Origin: Chitinophaga ginsengisegetis
Lineage (GTDB): Bacteria; Bacteroidota; Bacteroidia; Chitinophagales; Chitinophagaceae
Reading direction: 5' to 3'
DNA: 64,000 nucleotides
Assembly (NCBI RefSeq): GCF_900168065.1
Contig: NZ_FUZZ01000001.1
Span: 3,282,623 to 3,346,622 of the forward strand
Shown here: positions 54,325-62,305 of the stretch, in pieces
Layout: each line of letters opens with the position of its first letter
Position numbering within the stretch: position 1 is the first letter of the stretch
The notes under the pieces: model-generated
Seen by the model: the letters and a program-made list of their open reading frames with translations, nothing else
The model's database searches: none
What the model was told of the DNA's origin: nothing
Translations under genes and position numbers: made by a program

Positions 54325-54357
54325 ATAAAAAAAAGACCAGCCGTAACGACTGATCTT
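54325..54357 (-). terminator. Terminator of the pirin gene
   Basis: On the minus strand AAGATCAGTCG pairs with CGGCTGGTCTT (two G-U pairs) around TTA, followed by a T run. Located about 37 nt past the pirin stop. Confidence 0.85.
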
Positions 54358-54393
54358 CTTTTAGATATAACGGGTTAGTATATAACGATGTGA

Positions 54394-55107
54394 TTAGTTC
54401 AGCATTGGTACATCTATCAGCAAAAACTCTGCCGGTTTGATTACTTCAATACTTACTTTGTCATATTCGGATAACCCGATTGCATCACGTGTTGCTAATG
54501 TTTCTCCATCTACTTTCAATTCACCACTGAGCAAAAACAGGTAAGTACCTATGTTAGGTGCTTTCGCTGCAATGTCCAGTGTTTTACCGGCTTCATATTT
54601 ACCTAATGTAAACCAGGCATCCTGGTTCAACCACAGGCCGTTGGCATTTTTATCCGGTGAAATCACCACCTGTAAAGCGTTTTCACGGGCGGCAGGATCA
54701 AATGTTTGCTGATCATAACGGGGCGTTACATTTCTTTCTCTCGGTATCACCCAAATCTGCAGAAAGCTTACCTCCTCCGTTTTAGACGCATTAAACTCAG
54801 AGTGTACCACACCTGTTCCGGCACTCATAATCTGTACATCATTTTTACGGATCACTTCTTTATTACCGGTGTTATCGCTGTGCGCTAATTCACCATCCAA
54901 CACAATAGATACAATTTCCATATTATCATGCGGGTGAGCGCCAAAACCCATTCCACCTTTTACCGCATCATCATTCAACACACGCAGTGCGCCAAAGTGA
55001 ATCCTGTTTGGATCATAATAGTTAGCAAAGCTGAAAGTATGGTGGCTCTTCAGCCAGCCGTGGTTGGCATATCCCCTGGTATCTGCACGATGAATAACTT
55101 TTTTCAT
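54394..55107 (-). CDS. Pirin-family protein (YhaK-type quercetinase-like)
   Basis: A 237-aa bicupin-like protein. The N-terminal cupin carries the metal-ligand cluster HPHDNMEIVSIVLDGELAHSDNTGN and AGTGVVHSEFN, as in pirin/YhaK proteins with quercetin-dioxygenase-like folds. The start begins MKKVIHRADTRGYANHGWLKSHHTFSFANYYDP, a family hallmark. An AAAGGAGA ribosome-binding site precedes the ATG, unusual in this window. Its promoter shares a 9-nt word with the other pirin gene at 57.1-58.0 kb. Confidence 0.93.
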   Translation of the reverse strand: MKKVIHRADTRGYANHGWLKSHHTFSFANYYDPNRIHFGALRVLNDDAVKGGMGFGAHPHDNMEIVSIVLDGELAHSDNTGNKEVIRKNDVQIMSAGTGVVHSEFNASKTEEVSFLQIWVIPRERNVTPRYDQQTFDPAARENALQVVISPDKNANGLWLNQDAWFTLGKYEAGKTLDIAAKAPNIGTYLFLLSGELKVDGETLATRDAIGLSEYDKVSIEVIKPAEFLLIDVPMLN

Positions 55108-55134
55108 AACTAAATCTCCTTTGTTTTAACACTA

Positions 55135-55179
55135 CAAATATCGTTATAAACAAAGCGGTGGAGAATGGATCATATGTTG
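55135..55179 (-). promoter_or_regulatory. Promoter of the first pirin gene with shared element
   Basis: On the minus strand GATATTTG (55142-55135) is one base off TAnnTTTG. The word ATCCATTCT (55170-55162) lies 19 nt upstream, in the -33 position. CAACAT (55179-55174) is just beyond it. The same word recurs at the same spacing at the second pirin promoter. Confidence 0.5.
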
Positions 55180-55189
55180 AAAAGCGTGG

Positions 55190-55257
55190 ACAAAAAAATA
55201 CGGATTTCTCTATGCACTACCCGCGTGAAAAAACGGTATGCATATGAAAAATCCGTA
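55190..55257 (-). terminator. Terminator of the OsmC gene
   Basis: On the minus strand TACGGATTT (55257-55249) pairs with AAATCCGTA (55207-55199), with 41 nt between, followed by TTTTTTTG. Confidence 0.65.
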
Positions 55258-55283
55258 AAGCAGTAACGATGCCTGGTAACTAT

Positions 55284-55694
55284 TTACACCAGTTTCGCAT
55301 CTGTAGTAATGGTAGCATTCAGCACTTTGCTCACCGGGCAGTTAGCCTCAGCATCCGCTACAAATTCAGCGAATTTGGCGGCATCCAGGCCCTCTACGCT
55401 GGCGGTTACTTCCAGGTGGCTGGTAGTAATAGCACCGTTATCTAAAGTGATTGTGCATTTGGTATCAATGTTACCGGGAGTAAAACCGGCGCCAGTGATC
55501 ACAAAGCTCAGTTTCATGGTAAAACAACCGGCATGAGCTGCGGCAATCAGTTCTTCAGGGTTAGTACCAATACCATCTTCAAAGCGGCTGCTGAAAGAGT
55601 ACTGGGTCTTGTTTAATACAGTTGACTGGGAAGTTAAAGTGCCTTTACCTTCTTTACCGGTACCTTGCCAATTGGCAGATGCAAATCTTTTCAT
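55284..55694 (-). CDS. OsmC-family organic hydroperoxide reductase
   Basis: A 136-aa thiol peroxidase of the OsmC type that reduces organic hydroperoxides in the cytosol. Both redox cysteines are in place: Cys57 ([13 protein letters not shown]) and Cys119 (ANCPVSKVL). The N-terminus [21 protein letters not shown] and [13 protein letters not shown] are typical of the OsmC rather than Ohr branch. Member of a minus-strand redox-stress island. Confidence 0.94.
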   Translation of the reverse strand: MKRFASANWQGTGKEGKGTLTSQSTVLNKTQYSFSSRFEDGIGTNPEELIAAAHAGCFTMKLSFVITGAGFTPGNIDTKCTITLDNGAITTSHLEVTASVEGLDAAKFAEFVADAEANCPVSKVLNATITTDAKLV

Positions 55695-55799
55695 GTTAAA
55701 TTTTTATTTTTTTCCTGTTAGAAAAATCAGTGCGGAGGCCCAAATTACAAATTAATCGGCAATAAAAAATGCCGGAGCTTCCCGGAACATAAAAGCACA

Positions 55800-55829
55800 T
55801 AAAAAAGCCGCACAGTTTCCTGTGCGGCT
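55800..55829 (-). terminator. Terminator of the nitroreductase gene
   Basis: AGCCGCACAG and CTGTGCGGCT (55829-55806) form a 10-bp stem on a GAAA loop (minus strand), followed by a T run. Located 26 nt past the stop. Confidence 0.92.
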
Positions 55830-55854
55830 GTACATGGTTCCTGTCAATTGATTC

Positions 55855-56502
55855 CTATATCATTTCTACCAATTCTGCAATTGGCTTACGTACTTTCCTG
55901 GCATGTTGCATCACATCATCGGGAGCTCTGAATCCTATCGCAGCAACTACTACAGCAGCCAGGCCCTTCTCTGTAAGTCCTAATATCCTGTTGTATCCGG
56001 CAGCATCAAAGCCTTCCATCGGACAGGCATCAATGTTTTCCACAGCTGCTGCCGTAAGCAGGGTGCCCAAAGCAAGATATGCCTGCTTTGCACTCCATAC
56101 AGCTGTTCCTTCTGCACCTAACCGGTTAACGGTTCCCTTCACTACTCCTGAAAAACCTGCCAGTTGTTCAAGAGCTATGTTACGCGTTTCCGCCACATTA
56201 TTCATATAGTCATCTACGTGGGTTTCGTTCAGATCGGTATACCTCGCAAAAACGATCAGATGCGATGCATCCGTAACCTGCAACTGTCCGTTGGACACCG
56301 CTTTCAGTTGCTCACGTACGGCCGGGTTCTCTACTACCAGGATCTTATACGGTTGTAAACCGTAGGAAGAGGCAGAGAGTCTTGTAGCGGCCAGTAATTT
56401 CTCCAGCTGATCTGCACTCAGTTTCTTAGCCGGGTCAAATTTCTTAACGGCATAACGCCATTCCAGTTTATTCAGAATATCCATTTCATTTTTATTGAGC
56501 AT
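55855..56502 (-). CDS. NAD(P)H-dependent nitroreductase (NfsB type)
   Basis: A 215-aa FMN oxidoreductase. RYAVKKFDPAKKLSADQLEKLLAATRLSASSYGLQPYKILVV is the nitroreductase N-terminal signature; IDACPMEGFDAAGYNRILGL and ALGTLLTAAAVE match NfsB-like enzymes that reduce nitroaromatics and quinones. ATG at 56502 is used, but ATG at 56484 (MDILNKLEWRYAVKKFD) is as likely. A 34-bp perfect palindrome ends exactly at the first of these ATGs, which may control translation or separate it from yceI. Confidence 0.93.
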   Translation of the reverse strand: MLNKNEMDILNKLEWRYAVKKFDPAKKLSADQLEKLLAATRLSASSYGLQPYKILVVENPAVREQLKAVSNGQLQVTDASHLIVFARYTDLNETHVDDYMNNVAETRNIALEQLAGFSGVVKGTVNRLGAEGTAVWSAKQAYLALGTLLTAAAVENIDACPMEGFDAAGYNRILGLTEKGLAAVVVAAIGFRAPDDVMQHARKVRKPIAELVEMI

Positions 56503-56535
56503 TACCCGTTACAGATCATGATCTGTAACGGGTAA
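56502..56535. promoter_or_regulatory. 34-bp perfect palindrome at the nitroreductase start
   Basis: TTACCCGTTACAGATCA (56502-56518) is followed directly by its reverse complement (56519-56535) with no spacer. It fills the gap between the yceI stop and the nitroreductase ATG. As RNA it would fold into a 15-bp or longer hairpin without a T run. It could be an attenuator, a transcript-processing hairpin or a dimeric protein's operator. Confidence 0.6.
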
Positions 56536-56543
56536 ACACTATC

Positions 56544-57071
56544 TTATTGTTGTTTTACCATTTGCACGCTGGCCAGCAGCTTTACTTCATCACTCAGCAG
56601 CAAACCGCCGGTTTCAGTAGTGGCGTGGAAAGTAAGACCAAAATCTTTACGGTTAATTTTACCGCTCAGTTCAAATCCTGCTTTAGTCTGACCATAAGGA
56701 TCTACCACTTCGCCGCCAAATTCAACATTCAGCTCTACAGGACGGGTATTGTCGCGGATGGTTAAGTCACCTACCAGCTTAAATGTATCGGCATCTATTT
56801 TCTTTACTTCTTTAGACACGAATGTGAGCTTAGGATACTTTTCTGCTTCGAAGAAATCTCCTGCCTGCAGGTGAGCATCACGCTGCGCATTCTGCGTGGA
56901 AATACTGTTGATATCTGCTTCAAATGTAATGTTGGCAGTGCTGAAATCATTATCAACGGTCTGCATGGTACCATCAAATTTTGCAAACTGACCGGTTACA
57001 GTCGTAATCATCAGGTGCTTTATTTTAAATTGTACGTCACTGTGTGAAGGATCAATTTTCCAGGTTGTCAT
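56544..57071 (-). CDS. YceI-family lipid-binding protein, cytosolic form
   Basis: A 175-aa lipocalin-like protein of the YceI family, which binds polyisoprenoid quinone-like ligands. It begins MTTWKIDPSHSDVQFKIKHLMITTVTGQFAKFDGTM, the family hallmark, and has LVGDLTIRDNTRPVELNVEFGGEVVDPYG and INRKDFGLTFHATTETGG. There is no signal peptide, so it acts in the cytoplasm. It lies between the nitroreductase and pirin genes in the redox island. Confidence 0.93.
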   Translation of the reverse strand: MTTWKIDPSHSDVQFKIKHLMITTVTGQFAKFDGTMQTVDNDFSTANITFEADINSISTQNAQRDAHLQAGDFFEAEKYPKLTFVSKEVKKIDADTFKLVGDLTIRDNTRPVELNVEFGGEVVDPYGQTKAGFELSGKINRKDFGLTFHATTETGGLLLSDEVKLLASVQMVKQQ

Positions 57072-57106
57072 ATAATTTTGTTTTTTTAGTATTATTAAAT
57101 GTTTAA

Positions 57107-57979
57107 TTAGTTTAAAACTCCCATTTTACCGGCGTTGTAGTCATCTATCGCCGTTCTGATTTCATCTTCCGTATTCATCACAAACGGACCGTAAGCAAAA
57201 ATTGGCTCATCAATCGGTTCGCCGCTCAACACCAGCATAGCAGTGTCTTTCAGCGCGGTGATGATTATTTCAGTACCCTCTTTTTCAAAGAGTGCAGTTT
57301 CTACTCCTTTGAGCGGCTGACCATTCACATCTGCTTCTCCCCGGAATACTACTGCTGCCGTGTTAAAATTTTCCGGTATGCTTAAAGTGATCTTATCATC
57401 TTTTTTCAGATGGATATCATAAACATTCACCGGGGAAAAGGTACTGGCAGCGCCTTTCACGCCATCATATTCACCTGCAATTACTCTCACATATCCTTCT
57501 TCACTTACTTTTATCACAGGTATTGCTGCTTGGGTAAGGTTCTGATAGGAGGGAGGATTATTTTTAAATGCTTTGGGAAGATTTACCCATAACTGGGCAA
57601 ATTCTGCTTTCCCGCCTTGTTTGCTGAATGCGTCACTGTATTTTTCTTCATGTAAGATGCCGCCGGCTGCTGTCATCCACTGCACATCACCCGGAAACAA
57701 CAAACCGTGACTACCGGTAGAATCCCGGTGTTCCAGTTCGCCCTGGTATACGATGGTAACGGTTTCAAAGCCTTTGTGCGGATGTTCGCCAACACCTTTG
57801 GGTCTTACACTCGGTGGGATGTAGTTGGGAGCTGCATAGTCCATCATGATAAAAGGACTGATCCTGTTACCTTCAGAACGGGTACCGCCCGGTAAGGTAC
57901 TCTGTACCCTGAATCCATCACCTACCATGTGTGGTGTGGCTGCAATTATGATCTGGCTTACATGTTTTTGTGTTTTCAT
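57107..57979 (-). CDS. Pirin-family protein, second copy
   Basis: A 290-aa pirin starting at the ATG at 57979, which has a strong AAGGAGG ribosome-binding site 9 nt upstream, rare in this genome type. The N-terminal cupin has GVGEHPHKGFETVTIVYQGELEHRDSTGSHG and AAGGILHEEKYS (metal ligands). The C-terminal cupin ends with LSGEPIDEPIFAYGPFVMNTEDEIRTAI, the Pirin_C hallmark. It leads the unit behind the AraC regulator and shares a promoter word with the first pirin gene. Confidence 0.95.
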   Translation of the reverse strand: MKTQKHVSQIIIAATPHMVGDGFRVQSTLPGGTRSEGNRISPFIMMDYAAPNYIPPSVRPKGVGEHPHKGFETVTIVYQGELEHRDSTGSHGLLFPGDVQWMTAAGGILHEEKYSDAFSKQGGKAEFAQLWVNLPKAFKNNPPSYQNLTQAAIPVIKVSEEGYVRVIAGEYDGVKGAASTFSPVNVYDIHLKKDDKITLSIPENFNTAAVVFRGEADVNGQPLKGVETALFEKEGTEIIITALKDTAMLVLSGEPIDEPIFAYGPFVMNTEDEIRTAIDDYNAGKMGVLN

Positions 57980-58003
57980 ATTGTTTGCCTCCTTAAGACA
58001 ACA

Positions 58004-58038
58004 CAAAAGTACATGTTGCAACATCCATTAAGAATGGA
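58004..58038 (-). promoter_or_regulatory. Promoter and operators of the second pirin gene
   Basis: On the minus strand TACTTTTG (58011-58004) matches TAnnTTTG. ATCCATTCT (58039-58031) occupies the -33 position, 19 nt away. Between them is the perfect palindrome ATGTTGCAACAT (58013-58024), and TCCATT/AATGGA (58024-58038, 3-nt spacer) forms another inverted repeat. Confidence 0.55.
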
Positions 58039-58083
58039 TAAAACACTCCTAGTGATGGACTTTTTTTGAAAATTCCGGAAAAT

Positions 58084-58992
58084 TCAGACAGAAGGGCCTA
58101 CAGAATTGCGGGAAGCCTCTTTAAATTCAGAAGGACTCTGGTTGGTATACTTCTTAAAAAAGCGGCTGAAATAGTGCGGGTCATCAAAACCCAGCTTGTA
58201 GGCAATTTCTTTGGCAGTAAGGTCTGTATTATACAAATACCGCTGCGCTTCCAGGATCACCCGGTTACGGATATGCTCCCCGGCAGTAATACCGGATAAT
58301 TGCTTGCTGATTTCATTCAGCAGCACAGGTTTGATATGTAAAAGGCCCGCATAATCAGATACGGTTTTTAATTCCTGGTATTTTTCCTCTATCAGGTTTT
58401 TAAATTTCAGGAAGATGGAACTATTGTGAGCAGCATGCTGTTCAGGGGTAATGGCCACATTCTCTCCCTTTATGCGGGAAGCCAGTACCAGGAAATAACG
58501 CAGCAATCCGTGCAGGGCCATTTCGTATTCAGGTTCGCGCAGGGTTAATTCTTTCATCATCAGGCGCACAATAGCGTCAATATCCTTCTCCTGTTCATCA
58601 TCAATATGAATAACGCTGCTGAACTGGCTATTGAAAAACAACCCGGAATTAATACCGGATACCTGCGTCTGATCTTTTAAACACATGAAAGCATCACGAA
58701 ACGCAATCATGTATCCATCTATTTTATCGGTTGCCTGCAGGTTATGCACCTGGCCGGGAGCTACAAAAAACAAAGTGTTTTTCTTTACCTCGTGCGTCAC
58801 AGCATCAATAGTATGCAACAGCTTACCTTTCTTAATCCAGTAAATGGTGTAGAAATCGTGCCGGTGCGGCACCCCGATCTGATCAAAAAAACTGTTGCCT
58901 AATTCACAAAGACCAGACACCACAAATCCCGGATCTGCATGCGAGTATTCCGGTAAGGAAACAATCCCGATATTTTCACGTTTCTCAGCCAT
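58084..58992 (-). CDS. AraC-family transcription regulator
   Basis: A 302-aa regulator with an N-terminal cupin-type sensor domain (PHRHDFYTIYWIKKGKLLHTIDAVTHEVKKNTLFFVAPGQVHNLQ) and a C-terminal double helix-turn-helix (about 195-292: VSDYAGLLHIKPVLLNEISKQLSG; LTAKEIAYKLGFDDPHYFSRFFKKYTNQSPSEF). Its ATG overlaps the scpA stop by 8 nt. It is the first regulator upstream of pirin, yceI, nitroreductase, osmC and pirin, all on the same strand, and is their probable activator. Confidence 0.93.
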   Translation of the reverse strand: MAEKRENIGIVSLPEYSHADPGFVVSGLCELGNSFFDQIGVPHRHDFYTIYWIKKGKLLHTIDAVTHEVKKNTLFFVAPGQVHNLQATDKIDGYMIAFRDAFMCLKDQTQVSGINSGLFFNSQFSSVIHIDDEQEKDIDAIVRLMMKELTLREPEYEMALHGLLRYFLVLASRIKGENVAITPEQHAAHNSSIFLKFKNLIEEKYQELKTVSDYAGLLHIKPVLLNEISKQLSGITAGEHIRNRVILEAQRYLYNTDLTAKEIAYKLGFDDPHYFSRFFKKYTNQSPSEFKEASRNSVGPSV

Positions 58993-59779
58993 CTATTAAG
59001 GTTCCTGCAGTTTCCTCCTCCCTCTCGGAAGGATCAATGTATTCAATAATAAAGTTATTCCTGCCTTCTCCCACCATAATCCCCATATGCTTCATCTGCA
59101 CCAGTTCCAGCATACTGAGGAACAGGAAAATGGCATGTACACGGTCTTTACAGTGATCGAATATTTTTTCAAATGATAAAGTACGTTCCGCCCGCGCCAG
59201 CTCTTCCATATACATCCTGGAGCCTTCCATCGTATAGTCGTACTTGTATACTACGTGCTGGGGCTTATTATCACGCTCTTTCATGCGCTGTATCACCTTT
59301 TCAAAGGTTTTTGTCAGCTTGAAGAGCGTGAGCGTCTGTACTTCGGTACCTTCACTGGTCACTTCCCCGATTTCCGCCAGTTCCTTTGCAATATTTCCAC
59401 GCTTTACAGACAGCATACGGTCTGCTTCCATTTCTGCCAGTTCCGCGGCTGCCAGCTTGTAGCGCTTATATTCGAGGATCTTGTCTATCAGCTCCATGCG
59501 GGGATCAATCTCATTTCCCTGCTCATCCAGCTCCTTGCGTGGCAGCAGCATTTTGGCCTTGATACGCATGAGGGTAGATACAAAGAGAATGAATTCACTG
59601 GCCAGCTCAATATTCAACGTTTCAATATGATGGATATAATCCAGGAAGTCCTGTGTGAGAGTATTAATAGGGATATTGTAGATATCCAGCTCATCACGTT
59701 CAATGAAGAACAGCAACAGGTCGAAAGGACCTTCAAATTGCGGTAATTTGATCTTATAGACAGGTGCTTGTTCGCTCAT
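58985..59779 (-). CDS. scpA: Segregation and condensation protein A
   Basis: A 264-aa kleisin of the housekeeping SMC-ScpAB condensin. It starts MSEQAPVYKIKLPQFEGPFDLLLFFIERDELDIYNIPI, the ScpA hallmark, with the middle ASEFILFVSTLMRIKAKMLLPR and a C-terminal winged helix (VHAIFLFLSMLELVQMKHM). An upstream in-frame extension to 59839 is not conserved. scpB is not adjacent. The gene overlaps the AraC gene by 8 nt, so that regulator may be cotranscribed with it. Confidence 0.95.
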   Translation of the reverse strand: MSEQAPVYKIKLPQFEGPFDLLLFFIERDELDIYNIPINTLTQDFLDYIHHIETLNIELASEFILFVSTLMRIKAKMLLPRKELDEQGNEIDPRMELIDKILEYKRYKLAAAELAEMEADRMLSVKRGNIAKELAEIGEVTSEGTEVQTLTLFKLTKTFEKVIQRMKERDNKPQHVVYKYDYTMEGSRMYMEELARAERTLSFEKIFDHCKDRVHAIFLFLSMLELVQMKHMGIMVGEGRNNFIIEYIDPSEREEETAGTLIDG

Positions 59780-59789
59780 TAAAGATTTT

Positions 59790-59878
59790 TTTAAAAAGAT
59801 ATCGCACAATTGCACGGAGTCATTAAATGCCCGGTTCAATATAACCGGCTACTTGGCTCCATGCCGCTGTGCGATATC
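59790..59878 (-). terminator. Nested hairpins between the DUF3078 gene and scpA
   Basis: An outer 11-bp pair (GATATCGCACA at 59798-59808 with TGTGCGATATC at 59868-59878) encloses an inner CCGGTT/AACCGG hairpin (59831-59848). On the minus strand it ends in TTTTTAAAAAAA, so it probably terminates the DUF3078 transcript. Confidence 0.6.
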
Positions 59879-59901
59879 AAAAATAACAAAATTCCGGCGA
59901 A

Positions 59902-60846
59902 TCAGAACTTGGCAGCAAAGCCAACCCCTATCACCTGTTTTATTTGCAGACGAGGCCCCATTACACCAGTTTCTTTATTCTCAAATACTTTTACATCATC
60001 ATCATATATCATATCTACGGTCAGCAGGGCGGAAATCCACTTATTAACCTTCAGTTCCAATGCGTTGGTAAAAAACACATCTATATTTCCCGGGTTATGC
60101 CTGTAATCGGAAAATAAATCCAGCCGGCCTTTGTAAGTCATGTTTTTGGCAAAAGTCTTTATATAGTTGGCAGACAGGTAGGCGCCTATTTCATATTTAA
60201 AATGCGAGCCCGTATCCACTCCATAAGCACCCTGTTTAGAGAGTACGTCATCCATTACAAACACAAAACGGGAAGTAATCGGCGACAGGAATAAAGAAAA
60301 TGATTTGTCTGGTTTATAGTCAAAACCCGGCGACACCAGCACATAAGCAGGAGAGAAGAATTTTGAGGACAACTGTGGCGTAGTATCTGAAGGATACAAA
60401 TAACCATTGGTGAATTGCGTACGCAGATTCACTAACCCGCTTAAATACCAGTTTTTGCCGATATCATAACCATACTTGGTGGTCAGGTCAATACGGTCAT
60501 CATTCTTGCGCCCGCCCAAACTGGTGGTGTTAATATAACCATATGCGAGGTCGGCCACGTTGTCCCAGGAATGTCTTCCGTTTTTATAAAATGCCCAGGC
60601 AAAAAGATTGGACCCAAGGGAGAAAGCAAAATTATCGCCACCCGCAGCCCAGTTACTTAATGATCCCTGATTGATATTGACGTTAATGTTCATCCCTTTC
60701 TTCCATAATTTGGGAATGGTGTCATTAGCGTCTTTCTTGATTTTATCAGAAGCTTCTTCTCTCGACTTCTTCATCCAGTCATTTTGCGCGTGCACGGCCG
60801 TAAACAATAACATACAGCAGGCAATGGATAAAGTAATTTTTTTCAT
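59902..60846 (-). CDS. DUF3078 outer-membrane beta-barrel protein
   Basis: A 314-aa exported protein; signal peptide MKKITLSIACCMLLFTAVHAQ from the ATG at 60846. The mature part has the DUF3078 pattern: LWKKGMNINVNINQGSLSNWAAGGDNFAFSLGSNLFAWAFYKNGRHSWDN, GRKNDDRIDLTTKYGYDIGKNWYLSGLVNLRTQF and a C-terminal beta signal ending in Phe (IGVGFAAKF). It is probably a barrel in the outer membrane. Family function unknown. Confidence 0.9.
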   Translation of the reverse strand: MKKITLSIACCMLLFTAVHAQNDWMKKSREEASDKIKKDANDTIPKLWKKGMNINVNINQGSLSNWAAGGDNFAFSLGSNLFAWAFYKNGRHSWDNVADLAYGYINTTSLGGRKNDDRIDLTTKYGYDIGKNWYLSGLVNLRTQFTNGYLYPSDTTPQLSSKFFSPAYVLVSPGFDYKPDKSFSLFLSPITSRFVFVMDDVLSKQGAYGVDTGSHFKYEIGAYLSANYIKTFAKNMTYKGRLDLFSDYRHNPGNIDVFFTNALELKVNKWISALLTVDMIYDDDVKVFENKETGVMGPRLQIKQVIGVGFAAKF

Positions 60847-60878
60847 CAATTTGTGTTTAAATGAGTATACGTAATAAA

Positions 60879-60914
60879 CCATCCCACTTCTTCCGGGAAG
60901 GAAAAATGGGATGG
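60879..60914 (-). terminator. Hairpin after mscL
   Basis: CCATCCCA (60879-60886) pairs with TGGGATGG (60907-60914); an inner TTCC/GGAA pairing tightens the loop. It lies between the mscL stop and the next gene's ATG on the minus strand. Confidence 0.65.
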
Positions 60915-60935
60915 TAAGGGTATTTTTAAAAAAAA

Positions 60936-61364
60936 TTATCTGGATTTTTTCAGTTCATCACGAATTTCCATGAGCAGTTTTTCCTGGGTAGACAGTTCTG
61001 CCGGGGCAGGGGCTTCTTCTTTTTTCTTGGTAAGCTTATTCATAAATTTTACCAGCAGGAAAATACAGAAGGCGATAATAAGGAAATCAATCACGCTCTG
61101 TATAAAAGCACCATAAGCAAATACCGCTATCCCTTTGGCTTTCGCATCTGCCAGTGTGGCCACCTCTCCCTTACTTGTGTCCAATACATAAAAGACGTCG
61201 TTAAAATTCTTTCCCCGGGTAAATAATCCGACGAGAGGCATCAGGATATTATCTACCAGAGATGTAACAATCTTTCCAAACGCACCACCTATAATCACAC
61301 CCACAGCAAGATCCATTACATTGCCTTTCATGGCAAACTCCTTAAACTCTTTGATGAACGACAT
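60936..61364 (-). CDS. mscL: Large-conductance mechanosensitive channel
   Basis: A 142-aa pentameric channel that opens under membrane tension to release solutes in hypo-osmotic shock. It has [44 protein letters not shown] (N-terminal helix and TM1, with the gate region), a periplasmic loop and TM2 ([28 protein letters not shown]), then a charged cytosolic helix. Length and motifs are normal. Confidence 0.96.
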   Translation of the reverse strand: MSFIKEFKEFAMKGNVMDLAVGVIIGGAFGKIVTSLVDNILMPLVGLFTRGKNFNDVFYVLDTSKGEVATLADAKAKGIAVFAYGAFIQSVIDFLIIAFCIFLLVKFMNKLTKKKEEAPAPAELSTQEKLLMEIRDELKKSR

Positions 61365-61440
61365 AATGCAAGGTTTTTATTGGTTAAAATAAGTGAACAA
61401 AATTAAAGTATAATCCCCGAAGACGTTAATTATTAGGTTA

Positions 61441-62196
61441 TTATTTCTTTAACCGGGGGTATTTCATCTTTAATGATTTCAGTGTATCCCTCAACGTTAG
61501 CGCAATCAGGTATTCTTTATACCAGTTCTGATCTGCCGGTACAATCAGCCAGGGCACATAATTACAGCGGTTGATGGCGTCTTCATACGCATCCATATAT
61601 TTATTCCACAACTTTGCTTCTGCCAGGTCATTTTCGTTATACTTCCACATTTTCCGGGGGTCTTCGGTTCGTTCCATCAGGCGCTGCTGCTGGGCTTCCT
61701 GTGATACATGCAGGTAACATTTTATGATGTGTGTATTATTATGAACCGTTAGCAACTTTTCAAAATCATTAATGGCCTCCATCCGTTTAAAAGCCATTTT
61801 ATCGTCAATCCACTTATGTACACGTTGTATGAGAATATCCTCATAATGTGAGCGGTTAAATACCTGGATCATGCCTTTACCCGGCGCATGCTGATGTACC
61901 CTCCATAAAAAATCATGTTCTGATTCTTCTGTGGTGGGTGCTTTGAAAGAGTGTACTACGCAACCCTGTGGATTCAAGGTACCTGTAACATTCTTTATTA
62001 CGCCGTCTTTCCCACTGGCGTCCATTCCCTGTACCACCAGCAATACACAGTGCTTATGCTGTGCATACAGCAGGTTTTGAAGTTCATCCAGTTCTTCCAG
62101 AATTTCCCGGGTTACCGCCTTTATCGTTTCTTTTTCCAGCTTTTTGGGAGCCGATGTGCTGATAGCTGACAATTTGATTTTACCCATGTAGCGCAT
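61441..62196 (-). CDS. Polyphosphate kinase 2 family nucleotide phosphotransferase
   Basis: A 251-aa PPK2-family enzyme that uses polyphosphate to phosphorylate nucleotides. Walker A is GMDASGKDG (about residues 57-65), and the PPK2 hallmarks LNPQGCVVHSFKAPTTEESEHDFLWRVHQHAPGKGMIQVFNRSHYEDILIQRVH and VPADQNWYKEYLIALTL follow. One domain; resembles the class that phosphorylates AMP and ADP. ATG at 62196 used; ATG at 62187 (MGKIKLS) is equally possible. Monocistronic. Confidence 0.92.
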   Translation of the reverse strand: MRYMGKIKLSAISTSAPKKLEKETIKAVTREILEELDELQNLLYAQHKHCVLLVVQGMDASGKDGVIKNVTGTLNPQGCVVHSFKAPTTEESEHDFLWRVHQHAPGKGMIQVFNRSHYEDILIQRVHKWIDDKMAFKRMEAINDFEKLLTVHNNTHIIKCYLHVSQEAQQQRLMERTEDPRKMWKYNENDLAEAKLWNKYMDAYEDAINRCNYVPWLIVPADQNWYKEYLIALTLRDTLKSLKMKYPRLKK

Positions 62197-62254
62197 TCTT
62201 ATAAATAAATTTAACAAAATAGGGACAGAAGTGTTGCATTAACACGATTTATAT

Positions 62255-62286
62255 TTTGCTGAATATGAAGGATACCTGCACCTTTG
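62255..62286 (+). promoter_or_regulatory. Promoter of the DMT transporter gene
   Basis: TTTG (62255-62258), a 20-nt spacer and CACCTTTG (62279-62286, one base off TAnnTTTG) precede the ATG at 62306 by 19 nt. Confidence 0.6.
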
Positions 62287-62305
62287 TACTCGAAAAATAA
62301 AAGAT

